From: Limosilactobacillus antri DSM 16041
GTDB lineage: Bacteria > Bacillota > Bacilli > Lactobacillales > Lactobacillaceae
Direction: 5' to 3'
Assembly: GCF_000160835.1 (NCBI RefSeq)
Contig: NZ_GG700732.1
Location: 375,038 to 407,466 of the forward strand
DNA: 32,429 nucleotides
Numbering within the stretch: position 1 is the stretch's first letter; every line of letters begins with the position of its first letter. Under the pieces are notes generated by a model. That model was given only the letters and a program-made list of their open reading frames with translations. It made no database searches and was not told where the DNA came from. Of this stretch, positions 7,454 through 14,543 are shown piece after piece. A program made the translations under genes and the position numbers.

Positions 7454-8449
7454 TTAGTCAACCGCCTCTTCTGAACGAGCTGCCTTTGTATTAGCAACCA
7501 TTTCTTCGACGCTCTCCTTGGTGTGGTTTTTCCACCAGGACGACAGCACTGAGCCGGAGATGTTGTGCCAGATGCTAAAGAGGGTTGAAGCGATTGCTGC
7601 CGTTGGTGAGAAGTATGTCAACGCCAGCGTTGCTCCTAAGCTCGAATCCTGCATCCCCACCTCAAAGGTCAGGGCCTTCTGCTGTGGCTGGTGCAGGTGC
7701 AAGAGCCGGGAGAAGAGGTAGCCCAGCGTATAGCCGAGCAGGTTATGAAGCATTACCACGGGAATGACCACCGCAGTTGCGGCCGTAAACAGGTTGGCGT
7801 GGTTAGCCGAAACAACCGCCCCAATGATTGCCAGGATTGCCAGCTGCGAAACAATCGGCAGGAAGTCCAGCACGGGTGCCAGCCGATGACCCAAGAAGGT
7901 GTGGACCACTACCCCCAAAAGGATTGGCAAAACAACGATTTCAAGCGTGCTTGTAAAGAGGCTTTGGGTCGGCACCGCAACGTACTGCCCCGCAAACAGG
8001 TACAGGATTGTCGGCAGCATTACCGGTGCCAGCAAAGTTGAGAGGGCTTCAATGGAAACGTCCAGGGCCACGTCCCCGCCAGCCAGGTAGGCCATTACGC
8101 TTGACGAAGTCCCGCTTGGGCAGGCCCCGACCAGGATCACCCCAGCGGCGGTTGCGCCCTTTAACTGAAAGGCCCAGCATAGGAACCAGGCCAAACTCGG
8201 CATAATCAGGTAGTGGGCCACCGTCCCCAGCAGCACGGGAACCGGCCGTTGAACAATTCGTTTAAAGTCTTGTCCGGTCAAGGTTAGGCCCATCCCGAAG
8301 AGAATTACCCCTAACAGATACTTAGTATTGGCAACGATTGGTGCTGAAAAAACCGGCAGAAAGTAGTTAAACACTGCCCATAGCACGACAAACAGCGTAA
8401 ACCACTTGCTGAGCCACTTCCCAAACGCGGTAACTTTATTTGTACTCAT
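7454..8449 (-). CDS. BASS-family (bile acid:Na+ symporter-like) transporter
   Basis: A 331-residue membrane protein of the bile acid:sodium symporter superfamily, with about nine or ten hydrophobic segments and the conserved stretches GVILFGMGLTL, GACPSGTSSSVMAYLAGGD and EVGMQDSSLGATLA. Bacterial members include PanS, which takes up ketopantoate, and relatives that move pyruvate or other 2-oxo acids; few transport bile acids. It is the last gene of the ilvD operon: its ATG has AAGGAGG 7 bases upstream and lies 20 bases after the DUF59 stop. Because IlvD makes branched-chain 2-oxo acids, a 2-oxo acid or ketopantoate substrate is an attractive inference, but the sequence does not prove it. Confidence 0.9.
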   Translation of the reverse strand: MSTNKVTAFGKWLSKWFTLFVVLWAVFNYFLPVFSAPIVANTKYLLGVILFGMGLTLTGQDFKRIVQRPVPVLLGTVAHYLIMPSLAWFLCWAFQLKGATAAGVILVGACPSGTSSSVMAYLAGGDVALDVSIEALSTLLAPVMLPTILYLFAGQYVAVPTQSLFTSTLEIVVLPILLGVVVHTFLGHRLAPVLDFLPIVSQLAILAIIGAVVSANHANLFTAATAVVIPVVMLHNLLGYTLGYLFSRLLHLHQPQQKALTFEVGMQDSSLGATLALTYFSPTAAIASTLFSIWHNISGSVLSSWWKNHTKESVEEMVANTKAARSEEAVD

Positions 8450-8469
8450 CTTTCTTCCTCCTTCATCTC

Positions 8470-8790
8470 TTAGCCATGATAACCCAAGGCAATTTTGGCA
8501 AACCTGCTCATCCGGTGTGGCGTCCAGGCGGGCTCCCAGACCAGGTCGATCTTAACCTGTTCCACGGCCGGAACCTTGAGCACGGCAGAATTGATCATCT
8601 GCTGCAAGACGTCGGTAATTGGGCAGCCCATGGTTGTCAGCGTCATTTTTACGGTTACAAGGCCGTTTGTCGTCATCTCGACCCCATAAATCAACCCAAG
8701 ATTGACCAGGTCAATTCCCAGTTCCGGGTCAACCACGGTCTGCAAAGCAGCGATAACCTGGTCGGCAACTGATTCGTTCGTTTCTACCAT
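8470..8790 (-). CDS. DUF59/MIP18-type Fe-S cluster assembly protein (SufT-like)
   Basis: A 106-residue single-domain protein of the DUF59 family. The conserved DPELGIDLVNLGLIY (21-35), the cysteine in TTMGCP (Cys56) and the C-terminal WEPAWTPHRMS (85-95) are all present. SufT and related proteins help mature Fe-S enzymes rather than build the cluster de novo. The gene lies 18 bases after ilvD and has a strong GGAGGG ribosome binding site. IlvD carries an Fe-S cluster, so this protein is plausibly its dedicated maturation factor. PaaD-type roles in phenylacetate degradation are unlikely because no such genes are present. Confidence 0.9.
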   Translation of the reverse strand: MVETNESVADQVIAALQTVVDPELGIDLVNLGLIYGVEMTTNGLVTVKMTLTTMGCPITDVLQQMINSAVLKVPAVEQVKIDLVWEPAWTPHRMSRFAKIALGYHG

Positions 8791-8808
8791 CGGCTTCCCT
8801 CCATCCGA

Positions 8809-10563
8809 TTACTTTAACTCATTAGCAACTTTTAACAGCTGGTCGTAGCCAACCATCACGCCGCCGGTATCCGCGGAAGTAACCAGCGCCTGGTAGCGTG
8901 CCAGGTACCCCTGCTTAACTTTTGGTTCAAACGGCGGCAACGACTGCCGGCGCTTAGCCAGCTCTTCATCGGATACCAGCAGGTCGACCGTCCGGTTAGT
9001 CAGGTCGATGTGAATCCGGTCCCCATTCTTCACCAGGGCAATTTCACCACCAGAAGCGGCTTCTGGCGATACGTGGCCGATACAAATCCCGTGGGTCGCA
9101 CCGGAGAACCGCCCATCAGTGATCAGGGCCACGTCCCGCTCCAGGCCCCGGCCAATGATATCAGAGGTCGGGTTCAGCATTTCGGGCATTCCCGGACCGC
9201 CCTTTGGCCCTTCGTAGCGGATGACCACAACGTCCCCCTTCTTAACGGTGCCGTCATCAATCCCCTTCACGGCCTCATCATGGGAGTCAAAGCAGACCGC
9301 CCGGCCAGTAAATTCCTTAATATCCGGATCAACCCCGGCGGACTTGATTACCGACCCCTTCCGTGCGATGTTGCCGTACAACACGGCTAGACCCCCGACT
9401 GGCGAGTAGGCCTTCTCAACCGGCCGGATTACTTCCTCATTTTGTGAATGGTGACCCGCGACGTTTTCACCAACCGTCTTCCCGGTCACTGTCGGCCGGT
9501 CGGGGTGGAAGACGTCGCCGCCCATTTCAATCAGCTCATTCATGATTGCTGGCATCCCACCGGCATTGTGGACGTCCTCCATTGTCCAGTGTGACGACGG
9601 GGCAATTTTGGCAATGTGCGGCGTCCGCTGGGCAATCTTATTGATGTCCTTTTCGGTGTAGTCCACGCCGGCTTCATGCGCAATGGCCAGGCCGTGAAGC
9701 ACCGTGTTCGTTGAACCGCCCATCGCCATATCCGCCGCGTAGATATCGTCGAATGCTTCCTTGGTCATAATGTCACGCGGCCGGAGGTTTTCTTTGACGA
9801 CCTGAACCACCCGGCGGGCCGCCTTACGGACTAATTCCTTGCGCTGTTCAGACACGGCCAGAGCGGTCCCGTTATACGGCAGGGCCATCCCCATGGCTTC
9901 CATTAAGCAGTTCATTGAGTTGGCAGTAAACATTCCCGCACATGAACCACAGGTTGGGCAGGCGTTTTGCTCCATTTCCAGGAAATCCTCTTTCGAGAGC
10001 TTGCCGTCCTTAAAGGCCCCGACCGCTTCAAACATATTTGACAAGGTGATTGCCCGGCCATTAGGATCGAGCCCGGCCTTCATCGGGCCGCCAGACACAA
10101 ACACCGCCGGCACGTTGGTCCGGGCAGCGGCCATCAGCATTCCCGGAGTAATCTTGTCACAGTTCGGCATGAACAAGACCCCATCAAACCAGTGAGCGTT
10201 AATAACGGTTTCAGCGGCGTCCGCGATGATTTCCCGACTGGGCAGTGAGTAACGCATCCCGATATGGCCCATCGCAATCCCGTCATCGACCCCAATCGTG
10301 TTGAATTCAAATGGAATGGCACCGGCCTTGCGGATTTCTTCTTTGGCAATCTCCGCTAATTCCCGCAGGTGGACATGGCCGGGGACAATCTCAATGTACG
10401 AATTACAAACGGCAATAAACGGCTTATCCATGTCTTCCGGCCGTTTCACGCGGCCGGTGGCGTATAGCAGACTACGGCCCGGCGCCCGGTCGACCCCTTT
10501 CGTAATCTCGTCACTGCGTTTTTGAAGTTTATCTGCGTCAAAAGAGAAGTTAAGTGTTCCCAT
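8809..10563 (-). CDS. ilvD: Dihydroxy-acid dehydratase
   Basis: A 584-residue IlvD/Edd family dehydratase that converts 2,3-dihydroxyisovalerate and 2,3-dihydroxy-3-methylvalerate to the 2-oxo acid precursors of valine, leucine and isoleucine. Fe-S ligand cysteines are seen in AVCNSYIEI (Cys53), [11 protein letters not shown] (Cys135) and [19 protein letters not shown] (Cys202/205/208). The metal-site motif [10 protein letters not shown] and the C-terminal [20 protein letters not shown] are also intact. The length is normal. AGGGGTGA lies 6 bases before ATG 10563. It heads an operon with a DUF59 protein and a BASS transporter and is preceded by a leader peptide and terminator. No ilvB, ilvN, ilvC or ilvE gene is in the window, so it stands apart from the rest of the pathway. 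Confidence 0.97.
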   Translation of the reverse strand: MGTLNFSFDADKLQKRSDEITKGVDRAPGRSLLYATGRVKRPEDMDKPFIAVCNSYIEIVPGHVHLRELAEIAKEEIRKAGAIPFEFNTIGVDDGIAMGHIGMRYSLPSREIIADAAETVINAHWFDGVLFMPNCDKITPGMLMAAARTNVPAVFVSGGPMKAGLDPNGRAITLSNMFEAVGAFKDGKLSKEDFLEMEQNACPTCGSCAGMFTANSMNCLMEAMGMALPYNGTALAVSEQRKELVRKAARRVVQVVKENLRPRDIMTKEAFDDIYAADMAMGGSTNTVLHGLAIAHEAGVDYTEKDINKIAQRTPHIAKIAPSSHWTMEDVHNAGGMPAIMNELIEMGGDVFHPDRPTVTGKTVGENVAGHHSQNEEVIRPVEKAYSPVGGLAVLYGNIARKGSVIKSAGVDPDIKEFTGRAVCFDSHDEAVKGIDDGTVKKGDVVVIRYEGPKGGPGMPEMLNPTSDIIGRGLERDVALITDGRFSGATHGICIGHVSPEAASGGEIALVKNGDRIHIDLTNRTVDLLVSDEELAKRRQSLPPFEPKVKQGYLARYQALVTSADTGGVMVGYDQLLKVANELK

Positions 10564-10602
10564 TGATAGTCACCCCTGTAAAATTTTTTCTAAGTTAATA
10601 AT

Positions 10603-10645
10603 TGCTAAAAGAAAACGGCCAGCAGCTTTGACAGCTGCTGACCGT
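10603..10645 (-). terminator. Attenuator terminator in the ilvD leader
   Basis: ACGGTCAGCAGCT pairs with AGCTGCTGGCCGT on the minus strand (13 pairs, one G-U) around a 5-base loop, and is followed by TTTTCTTTT. It lies between the leader peptide and ilvD, so it can only act as a regulated terminator within the transcript. A short upstream TGACC could pair with GGTCA of the stem as an antiterminator, but that pairing is weak by eye. Confidence 0.85.
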
Positions 10646-10682
10646 AAAAAGAGATGGTCATCACACTGCCCGGGCCTAGTAA

Positions 10683-10718
10683 GTGACCTGGGCAACGTCA
10701 AATTAGCGCCCAGATCAC
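10683..10718 (-). promoter_or_regulatory. Pause-type hairpin overlapping the leader peptide stop
   Basis: GTGATCTGGGC (minus strand, 10718-10708) pairs with GCCCAGGTCAC (10693-10683): 11 pairs with one G-U. The 5' arm includes the TGA stop of the leader peptide, so a ribosome stalled near the end of the peptide would open it. This is the position expected of the 1:2 pause structure in amino-acid operon leaders. Confidence 0.75.
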
Positions 10719-10774
10719 ATAATAATGATGACGCTAATGACAATTAATGATTGTGATGTTAACAAGTTAGCCAT
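10715..10774 (-). CDS. Branched-chain amino acid leader peptide of ilvD (19 residues)
   Basis: The reading frame encodes MANLLTSQSLIVISVIIIM and then TGA. Ten of 19 residues are Leu, Ile or Val, clustered as LL, LIVI and VIII. AAAAGGAG lies 7 bases before the ATG, one of the better ribosome binding sites in the window. It is followed by a hairpin over its stop codon and a terminator before ilvD. This is the classical layout for ribosome-mediated attenuation, established for enterobacterial ilv operons and for the Lactococcus leu-ilv operon. When charged Leu/Ile/Val tRNA is scarce, stalling should favour read-through into ilvD. No T-box motif is seen, so this is not the tRNA-binding leader common in Firmicutes. 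Confidence 0.85.
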   Translation of the reverse strand: MANLLTSQSLIVISVIIIM

Positions 10775-10804
10775 GCCCTTTCTCCTTTTATTAAAATTAA
10801 ATTA

Positions 10805-10850
10805 GATAATTAAATTATCAATAGAATACCATGCGATTAAAAAAAGTCAA
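10805..10850 (-). promoter_or_regulatory. ilvD operon promoter with palindrome near the start site
   Basis: On the minus strand TTGACT (10850-10845) and TATTCT (10828-10823) are separated by 16 bp. GATAATTTAATTATC (10819-10805), an inverted repeat with 7-base arms, lies where transcription should start and could be an operator. It does not match the CodY motif well. Confidence 0.65.
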
Positions 10851-10919
10851 TCCCCTTTGGCAAATTTTATTGTGAGTGACGACAACCAATACTGGGGGGG
10901 AGGTTCTTAAAAGGCCAGC

Positions 10920-10964
10920 AAAAAAGCTCTAAAATCCTAAAATTGGGGATTTTAGAGCTTTTTT
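10920..10964. terminator. Strong bidirectional terminator between the YqkB-like gene and the ilv promoter
   Basis: AAAAAAGCTCTAAAATCC (10920-10937) is perfectly complementary to GGATTTTAGAGCTTTTTT (10947-10964), giving 18 pairs around a 9-base loop. It lies 10 bases beyond the stop of the minus-strand Fe-S family gene. Confidence 0.92.
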
Positions 10965-10973
10965 ACGAACGAA

Positions 10974-11363
10974 CTAGCAGTCATGTGCTACCCCCTGCTG
11001 AGCTGAGCGGGGACCCCCGCTATAATCAACTACTTCCAGGTTATCAGTTAAGACGCCCTTCCGGCTAACCAGCGGCATGGTGAAGAGGTGACGGTTAAAA
11101 CGAACCTCCATCTCATCCTCAAACTGGGGACGGGATTCGCCCTTGATCAGGATAGGGCCAATATTAGAACTAATCTGCAGGTCGTAGTCCGGCACCGCCA
11201 AGTCCCGGTCAACAAAAATCAGCTGATAGCCGCTATCCAGGGAGCAGTTGCCAACCGAGGAAAAGGGGCCCACCCCATCATCATAGTCTAGCAAAACTTT
11301 CTTATCCGGACTCAGATAGCGGTTGACCCGTTGCAGGGCCCCATCGGTAAAGGTTACATTCAT
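10974..11363 (-). CDS. Iron-sulfur cluster biosynthesis family protein (YqkB-like)
   Basis: A 129-residue protein of the Fe-S_biosyn (HesB/YqkB-like) group common in lactobacilli, recognisable by the N-terminal FTDGAL, LLDYDDGVGPFSSVGNC and SSNIGPILIKG stretches. Unlike A-type carriers it lacks the C-terminal Cys-Gly-Cys pair; the only cysteines are Cys40 and the terminal Cys129, so a true scaffold role is doubtful. ATG 11363 is preferred over GTG 11372 because AAAGG lies 9 bases before the ATG but directly abuts the GTG. A promoter is visible upstream (11397-11424). It is separated from the ilvD operon by a strong terminator, so the shared Fe-S theme with the DUF59 gene is not co-transcription. 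Confidence 0.82.
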   Translation of the reverse strand: MNVTFTDGALQRVNRYLSPDKKVLLDYDDGVGPFSSVGNCSLDSGYQLIFVDRDLAVPDYDLQISSNIGPILIKGESRPQFEDEMEVRFNRHLFTMPLVSRKGVLTDNLEVVDYSGGPRSAQQGVAHDC

Positions 11364-11396
11364 CTCCGTCACCCTTTCTCTTGGTTTACACTTACT

Positions 11397-11424
11397 ATTT
11401 TACAGCCACGCTTAATAAAGTAAA
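11397..11424 (-). promoter_or_regulatory. Promoter of the YqkB-like gene
   Basis: TTTACT (11424-11419) and TAAAAT (11402-11397) on the minus strand are separated by 16 bp, about 35 bases before the start codon. Confidence 0.55.
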
Positions 11425-11481
11425 CATTTCTGCTCGGCTCGGCCTTTTTAGGAAAACGATACACTAATTTTAATTTTACCA

Positions 11482-11510
11482 TTGACACCGCTTCCATAAG
11501 TCAGTATATT
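11482..11510 (+). promoter_or_regulatory. Strong promoter of the gluconate operon
   Basis: A consensus -35 box TTGACA (11482-11487), 17 bp spacer and TATATT (11505-11510) lie upstream of gntK. Confidence 0.85.
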
Positions 11511-11543
11511 ATTTGGTGTAACGATAAACCAAAACGCTTTCAT
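11487..11543. promoter_or_regulatory. Operator-like sites in the gntK promoter
   Basis: ACCGCTTCCAT (11487-11497, inside the promoter spacer) and AACGCTTTCAT (11533-11543) share CGCTTYCAT in the same orientation, with CG centres 46 bp apart. The second, read on the minus strand as ATGAAAGCGTTTTGG, fits the cre consensus at 13 of 15 positions. CcpA or the nearby LacI-type regulator could bind. Confidence 0.5.
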
Positions 11544-11565
11544 AAAAACTGAGGAGGAGATTGCA

Positions 11566-13086
11566 TTGAACTACTTAATTGGTGTTGACGTTGGAACGAC
11601 GAGTACAAAGACCGTCCTCTATGACGAACACGCGCACGTGGTCGACCAGTTTACCCAGGGCTACCCACTCTACCGCGACAGCAACGGGATGGCCGAGCAG
11701 GATCCGGAAAAAATGGTGGCCGCCGTTGAACAGGTCATCCACGATGCTGGCCAACAGATTGATTTCGCTAACGAAAAATTGTTAGCGGTTTCGTTCTCTA
11801 GCGCTAACCAGAGTTTAATTTTACTGGATGAACACTTCCAACCCCAGTCCCGGGTAATCACCTGGGCGGATACCCGGGCCCGGAACGCCGCCGACCAATT
11901 AAAGCGATCGCCGCTGGGAAAACAGCTCTACGACAAAACCGGGACGCCGATTCACCCGATGTCCCCCCTGACCAAGCTCCTGTGGCTCAAAGATACGGCT
12001 CCAGAACGGTTGGCCGCGACCAGCTACTTTGGCGACATCAAGTCCTACCTCTTCTACCGCTTCTTTAACAGCTTCAAGGTTGACATCTCAATCGCATCCT
12101 GCACGGGGATGATGAACATCAACAGCGGCGACTGGGACCCGACCGCCCTGGAACTGACCGGGGTCGCGAAGGACCAGCTGCCGGAAATCGTCAACGGAAC
12201 CACCCAGGCAGTTGGTCTGACGGACGAAGCAGTTGCCAAAATGGGGATTCCGGCGGACACGCCGTTCGTTTACGGCGCCTTCGACGGGGCCCTTTCCAAC
12301 CTCGGCGTTGGCGCCATCCAGCAGGACACGGTCGCCATCACCATTGGAACCTCGGCCGGGGTCCGGGTCATCACCGACCACCCCGTCATTGATCCCCAGG
12401 AGCGGCTCTTCTGCTATGCCGTCGATAACGGCCTCTGGGTAGTCGGCGGGCCGCTCAACAACGGTGGGGACGTCTACCAGTGGGCAGTTGAACACCTGGT
12501 GACCCCGAGTGCCGTCCAAAACGAACAAACCGACCCGTTCACCCTCGCCAACCGGGTGATTGAGGGTGAACCAGCGGGGGCCAACGGACTGGTCTTCCTT
12601 CCATTTCTCGGGGGCGAACGGGCCCCACTCTGGGATGCTAACGCCCGCGGTTCCTTCTTCGGCCTGAACAACCTCCACACCCGGGCGGATATGCTCAGGG
12701 CGGTCATGGAAGGAATCTGCATGAACATTGCAACCGTCTACCAGGCGGTCTGTGACCTAGTCGGCCAGCCGAAGAGCGTGACCGCAACCGGCGGCTTTGC
12801 CCGGGCCGAAGTGTGGCGGCAGATGCTCGCCGACGTCCTCAACTGCCCGGTCAACATCCCCGAATCATTTGAGTCAGGCTGCCTCGGTGCCATTACGATG
12901 GCGATGAAGAGCCTGGGGATGGTTGACAGTCTAAGCGCGGTCCAGAACTTTATCGGTGCGGAGAAGTCTTACCAGCCGGTCCCGGAAACCGTCGCTGTTT
13001 ACCAAAAGTACCTGCCGCTCTTCCAGCAGGTCGAGGGACTATTATCACCGGCCTACTCCACGATTGCAAAATTGCAGCGAAAATAA
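11566..13086 (+). CDS. gntK: Gluconokinase (FGGY family)
   Basis: A 506-residue sugar kinase that phosphorylates gluconate to 6-phosphogluconate, which enters the phosphoketolase pathway in heterofermenters. The N-terminal phosphate-binding DVGTTSTK (8-15), TIGTSAGVR, the FLPFLGGERAPLWDANARGSF stretch (FLPFLGGERAPLWD) and the C-terminal GGFARAEVWRQMLADV follow gluconokinases of the FGGY group. The start is TTG 11566, with GGAGGAGA ending 5 bases upstream. The gluconate permease gene follows 18 bases later, which supports gluconate over xylulose or glycerol as substrate. A consensus promoter and operator-like sites precede it, so induction by gluconate and carbon catabolite control are likely. 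Confidence 0.93.
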   Translation: MNYLIGVDVGTTSTKTVLYDEHAHVVDQFTQGYPLYRDSNGMAEQDPEKMVAAVEQVIHDAGQQIDFANEKLLAVSFSSANQSLILLDEHFQPQSRVITWADTRARNAADQLKRSPLGKQLYDKTGTPIHPMSPLTKLLWLKDTAPERLAATSYFGDIKSYLFYRFFNSFKVDISIASCTGMMNINSGDWDPTALELTGVAKDQLPEIVNGTTQAVGLTDEAVAKMGIPADTPFVYGAFDGALSNLGVGAIQQDTVAITIGTSAGVRVITDHPVIDPQERLFCYAVDNGLWVVGGPLNNGGDVYQWAVEHLVTPSAVQNEQTDPFTLANRVIEGEPAGANGLVFLPFLGGERAPLWDANARGSFFGLNNLHTRADMLRAVMEGICMNIATVYQAVCDLVGQPKSVTATGGFARAEVWRQMLADVLNCPVNIPESFESGCLGAITMAMKSLGMVDSLSAVQNFIGAEKSYQPVPETVAVYQKYLPLFQQVEGLLSPAYSTIAKLQRK

Positions 13087-13104
13087 GTAAAGGAGAACGT
13101 TACT

Positions 13105-14448
13105 ATGCCATTATTAATTGTTTTAATCGGCGTCATCCTGCTGATCTTCATGATTGTCAAGCTGAAGCTCAACACTTTCGTCGCCTTAGTTATCACTTCA
13201 TTCATTGTTGCCCTGATGCTGGGCCTGCCACTGACTAAGGTCGCCACAACAATCGAAACCGGGATCGGTGGCCAATTAGGGCACCTGGCGATTATCTTCG
13301 GTTTCGGTTCCATGCTGGGCCAGCTGGTCTCCGACGCCGGTGGTGGTTACCGGATTGCTACGACCCTGATTGACAAGTTCGGACGGCGCTGGATCCAGGT
13401 TGCCGTTATCCTGGCCTCCTTCATCATCGGTCTGGCCCTCTTCTTTGAGGTCGGCCTGGTCGTCGTGCTGCCAATCATCTTCATCATCGCCCGGGAACTG
13501 GATATGCCACTGATGTACCTGGGGATTCCGATGGCTGCTACTTTGAACGTCACCCACGCCTTCCTGCCACCGCACCCGGCACCAACTGCCATTTCAGACA
13601 TCCTTGGCGCCAGCCTGGGGCACGTCCTCCTGCTCGGGATCATCGCCGCAATTCCAACCATCATTATCGCCGGACCGGTCTTCAACTGGTTCCTGCACAA
13701 GGTCTACCCGCAGGTTTACCGCAAGAACATCGATATTTCCGTTTTAGGTGACTACAAGGAATTCAAACTCGACGAGACGCCGAAGTTTGGTATTTCCGTC
13801 CTGACTGCAATGATGCCGGTAATCCTGATTGCCGTCGCTACCATCTGCTCATTCATCTTCCCGAAGAGCAACCCGGTTAACGAATTTATCCAATTCGTCG
13901 GTGGTCCGGACCTGGCAATGCTGCTCTCATTGATTTTTGCTGTCTTTACCATGGGTCTGCACCGGAACAAGACGATGAACCAGATTACCGACTCGATGGT
14001 TTTGTCAATCAAGCAAATTTCCGTTATGCTGCTGATCATCGGTGGTGGGGGTGCCTTCAAGCAGGTCCTGGTCGACGGGGGAATTTCCAAGTATATCTCC
14101 AGCCTGTTCGCCCAGACCAACATCTCGCCAATCCTCGCCGCCTGGCTGATTACCGCCCTGCTCCGGGTTTCCCTCGGGTCCTCGACCGTGGCTGCGATGA
14201 CCGCGGCCGGCCTGGTTGCCCCAATGGCGCACCAGTTTGGTTCCAACTCCGCGATGGCTGCCCTGATGGTGCTGAGTGTCGGCGCCGGTTCCGTCTTCTG
14301 TGACCACGTCAACGACGCCGGTTTTTGGATGATTAAAGAATACTTCGGCCTTTCCCTCAAGGAAACCCTGCTTTCCTGGTCCACTTTGACCTCCGTCCTG
14401 GCGATTGCCGGACTGGGTTCGGTCTACGCCATTTCGTTGTTTGTTTAA
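13105..14448 (+). CDS. gntP: Gluconate:H+ symporter, GntP family
   Basis: A 447-residue membrane protein with a dozen or more hydrophobic segments. Family landmarks are FLPPHPAPTAI in the middle and SVFCDHVNDAGFWMIKEYFGLSL near the C-terminus, both conserved in GntP/GntT permeases. It imports gluconate for the kinase encoded just upstream. AAAGGAG lies about 10 bases before ATG 13105. An intrinsic terminator follows the stop, so gntK-gntP is a two-gene transcript. No 6-phosphogluconate dehydrogenase gene is linked here. Confidence 0.95.
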   Translation: MPLLIVLIGVILLIFMIVKLKLNTFVALVITSFIVALMLGLPLTKVATTIETGIGGQLGHLAIIFGFGSMLGQLVSDAGGGYRIATTLIDKFGRRWIQVAVILASFIIGLALFFEVGLVVVLPIIFIIARELDMPLMYLGIPMAATLNVTHAFLPPHPAPTAISDILGASLGHVLLLGIIAAIPTIIIAGPVFNWFLHKVYPQVYRKNIDISVLGDYKEFKLDETPKFGISVLTAMMPVILIAVATICSFIFPKSNPVNEFIQFVGGPDLAMLLSLIFAVFTMGLHRNKTMNQITDSMVLSIKQISVMLLIIGGGGAFKQVLVDGGISKYISSLFAQTNISPILAAWLITALLRVSLGSSTVAAMTAAGLVAPMAHQFGSNSAMAALMVLSVGAGSVFCDHVNDAGFWMIKEYFGLSLKETLLSWSTLTSVLAIAGLGSVYAISLFV

Positions 14449-14461
14449 GTCCATTCATTCG

Positions 14462-14493
14462 AAAAAAGCGCCACAGGCTAGTGACGCTTTTTT
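14462..14493 (+). terminator. Terminator of the gluconate operon
   Basis: AAAAAAGCG-CAC pairs with GTG-CGCTTTTTT (one internal mismatch) around AGGCTA and ends in a T-run, 14 bases after the gntP stop. Confidence 0.92.
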
Positions 14494-14543
14494 ATTGGTT
14501 TGTTATGCTTATACTATAAGTATTTGTGTAAGGATGATGAAAA

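Noticed and set aside
10564..10800. T-box riboswitch in the ilvD leader
   Set aside because: No T-box sequence of the GGGTGGNACCGCG kind and no specifier-loop layout is seen; a leader peptide with strong ribosome binding site explains the region better.
12088..12678. Minus-strand frame of 196 residues opposite gntK
   Set aside because: Antisense shadow of a conserved kinase domain with no supporting signals.
13752..14384. Long minus-strand frame of 210 residues inside gntP
   Set aside because: It is an antisense shadow of a fully conserved membrane protein, with no ribosome binding site and no recognisable domain.
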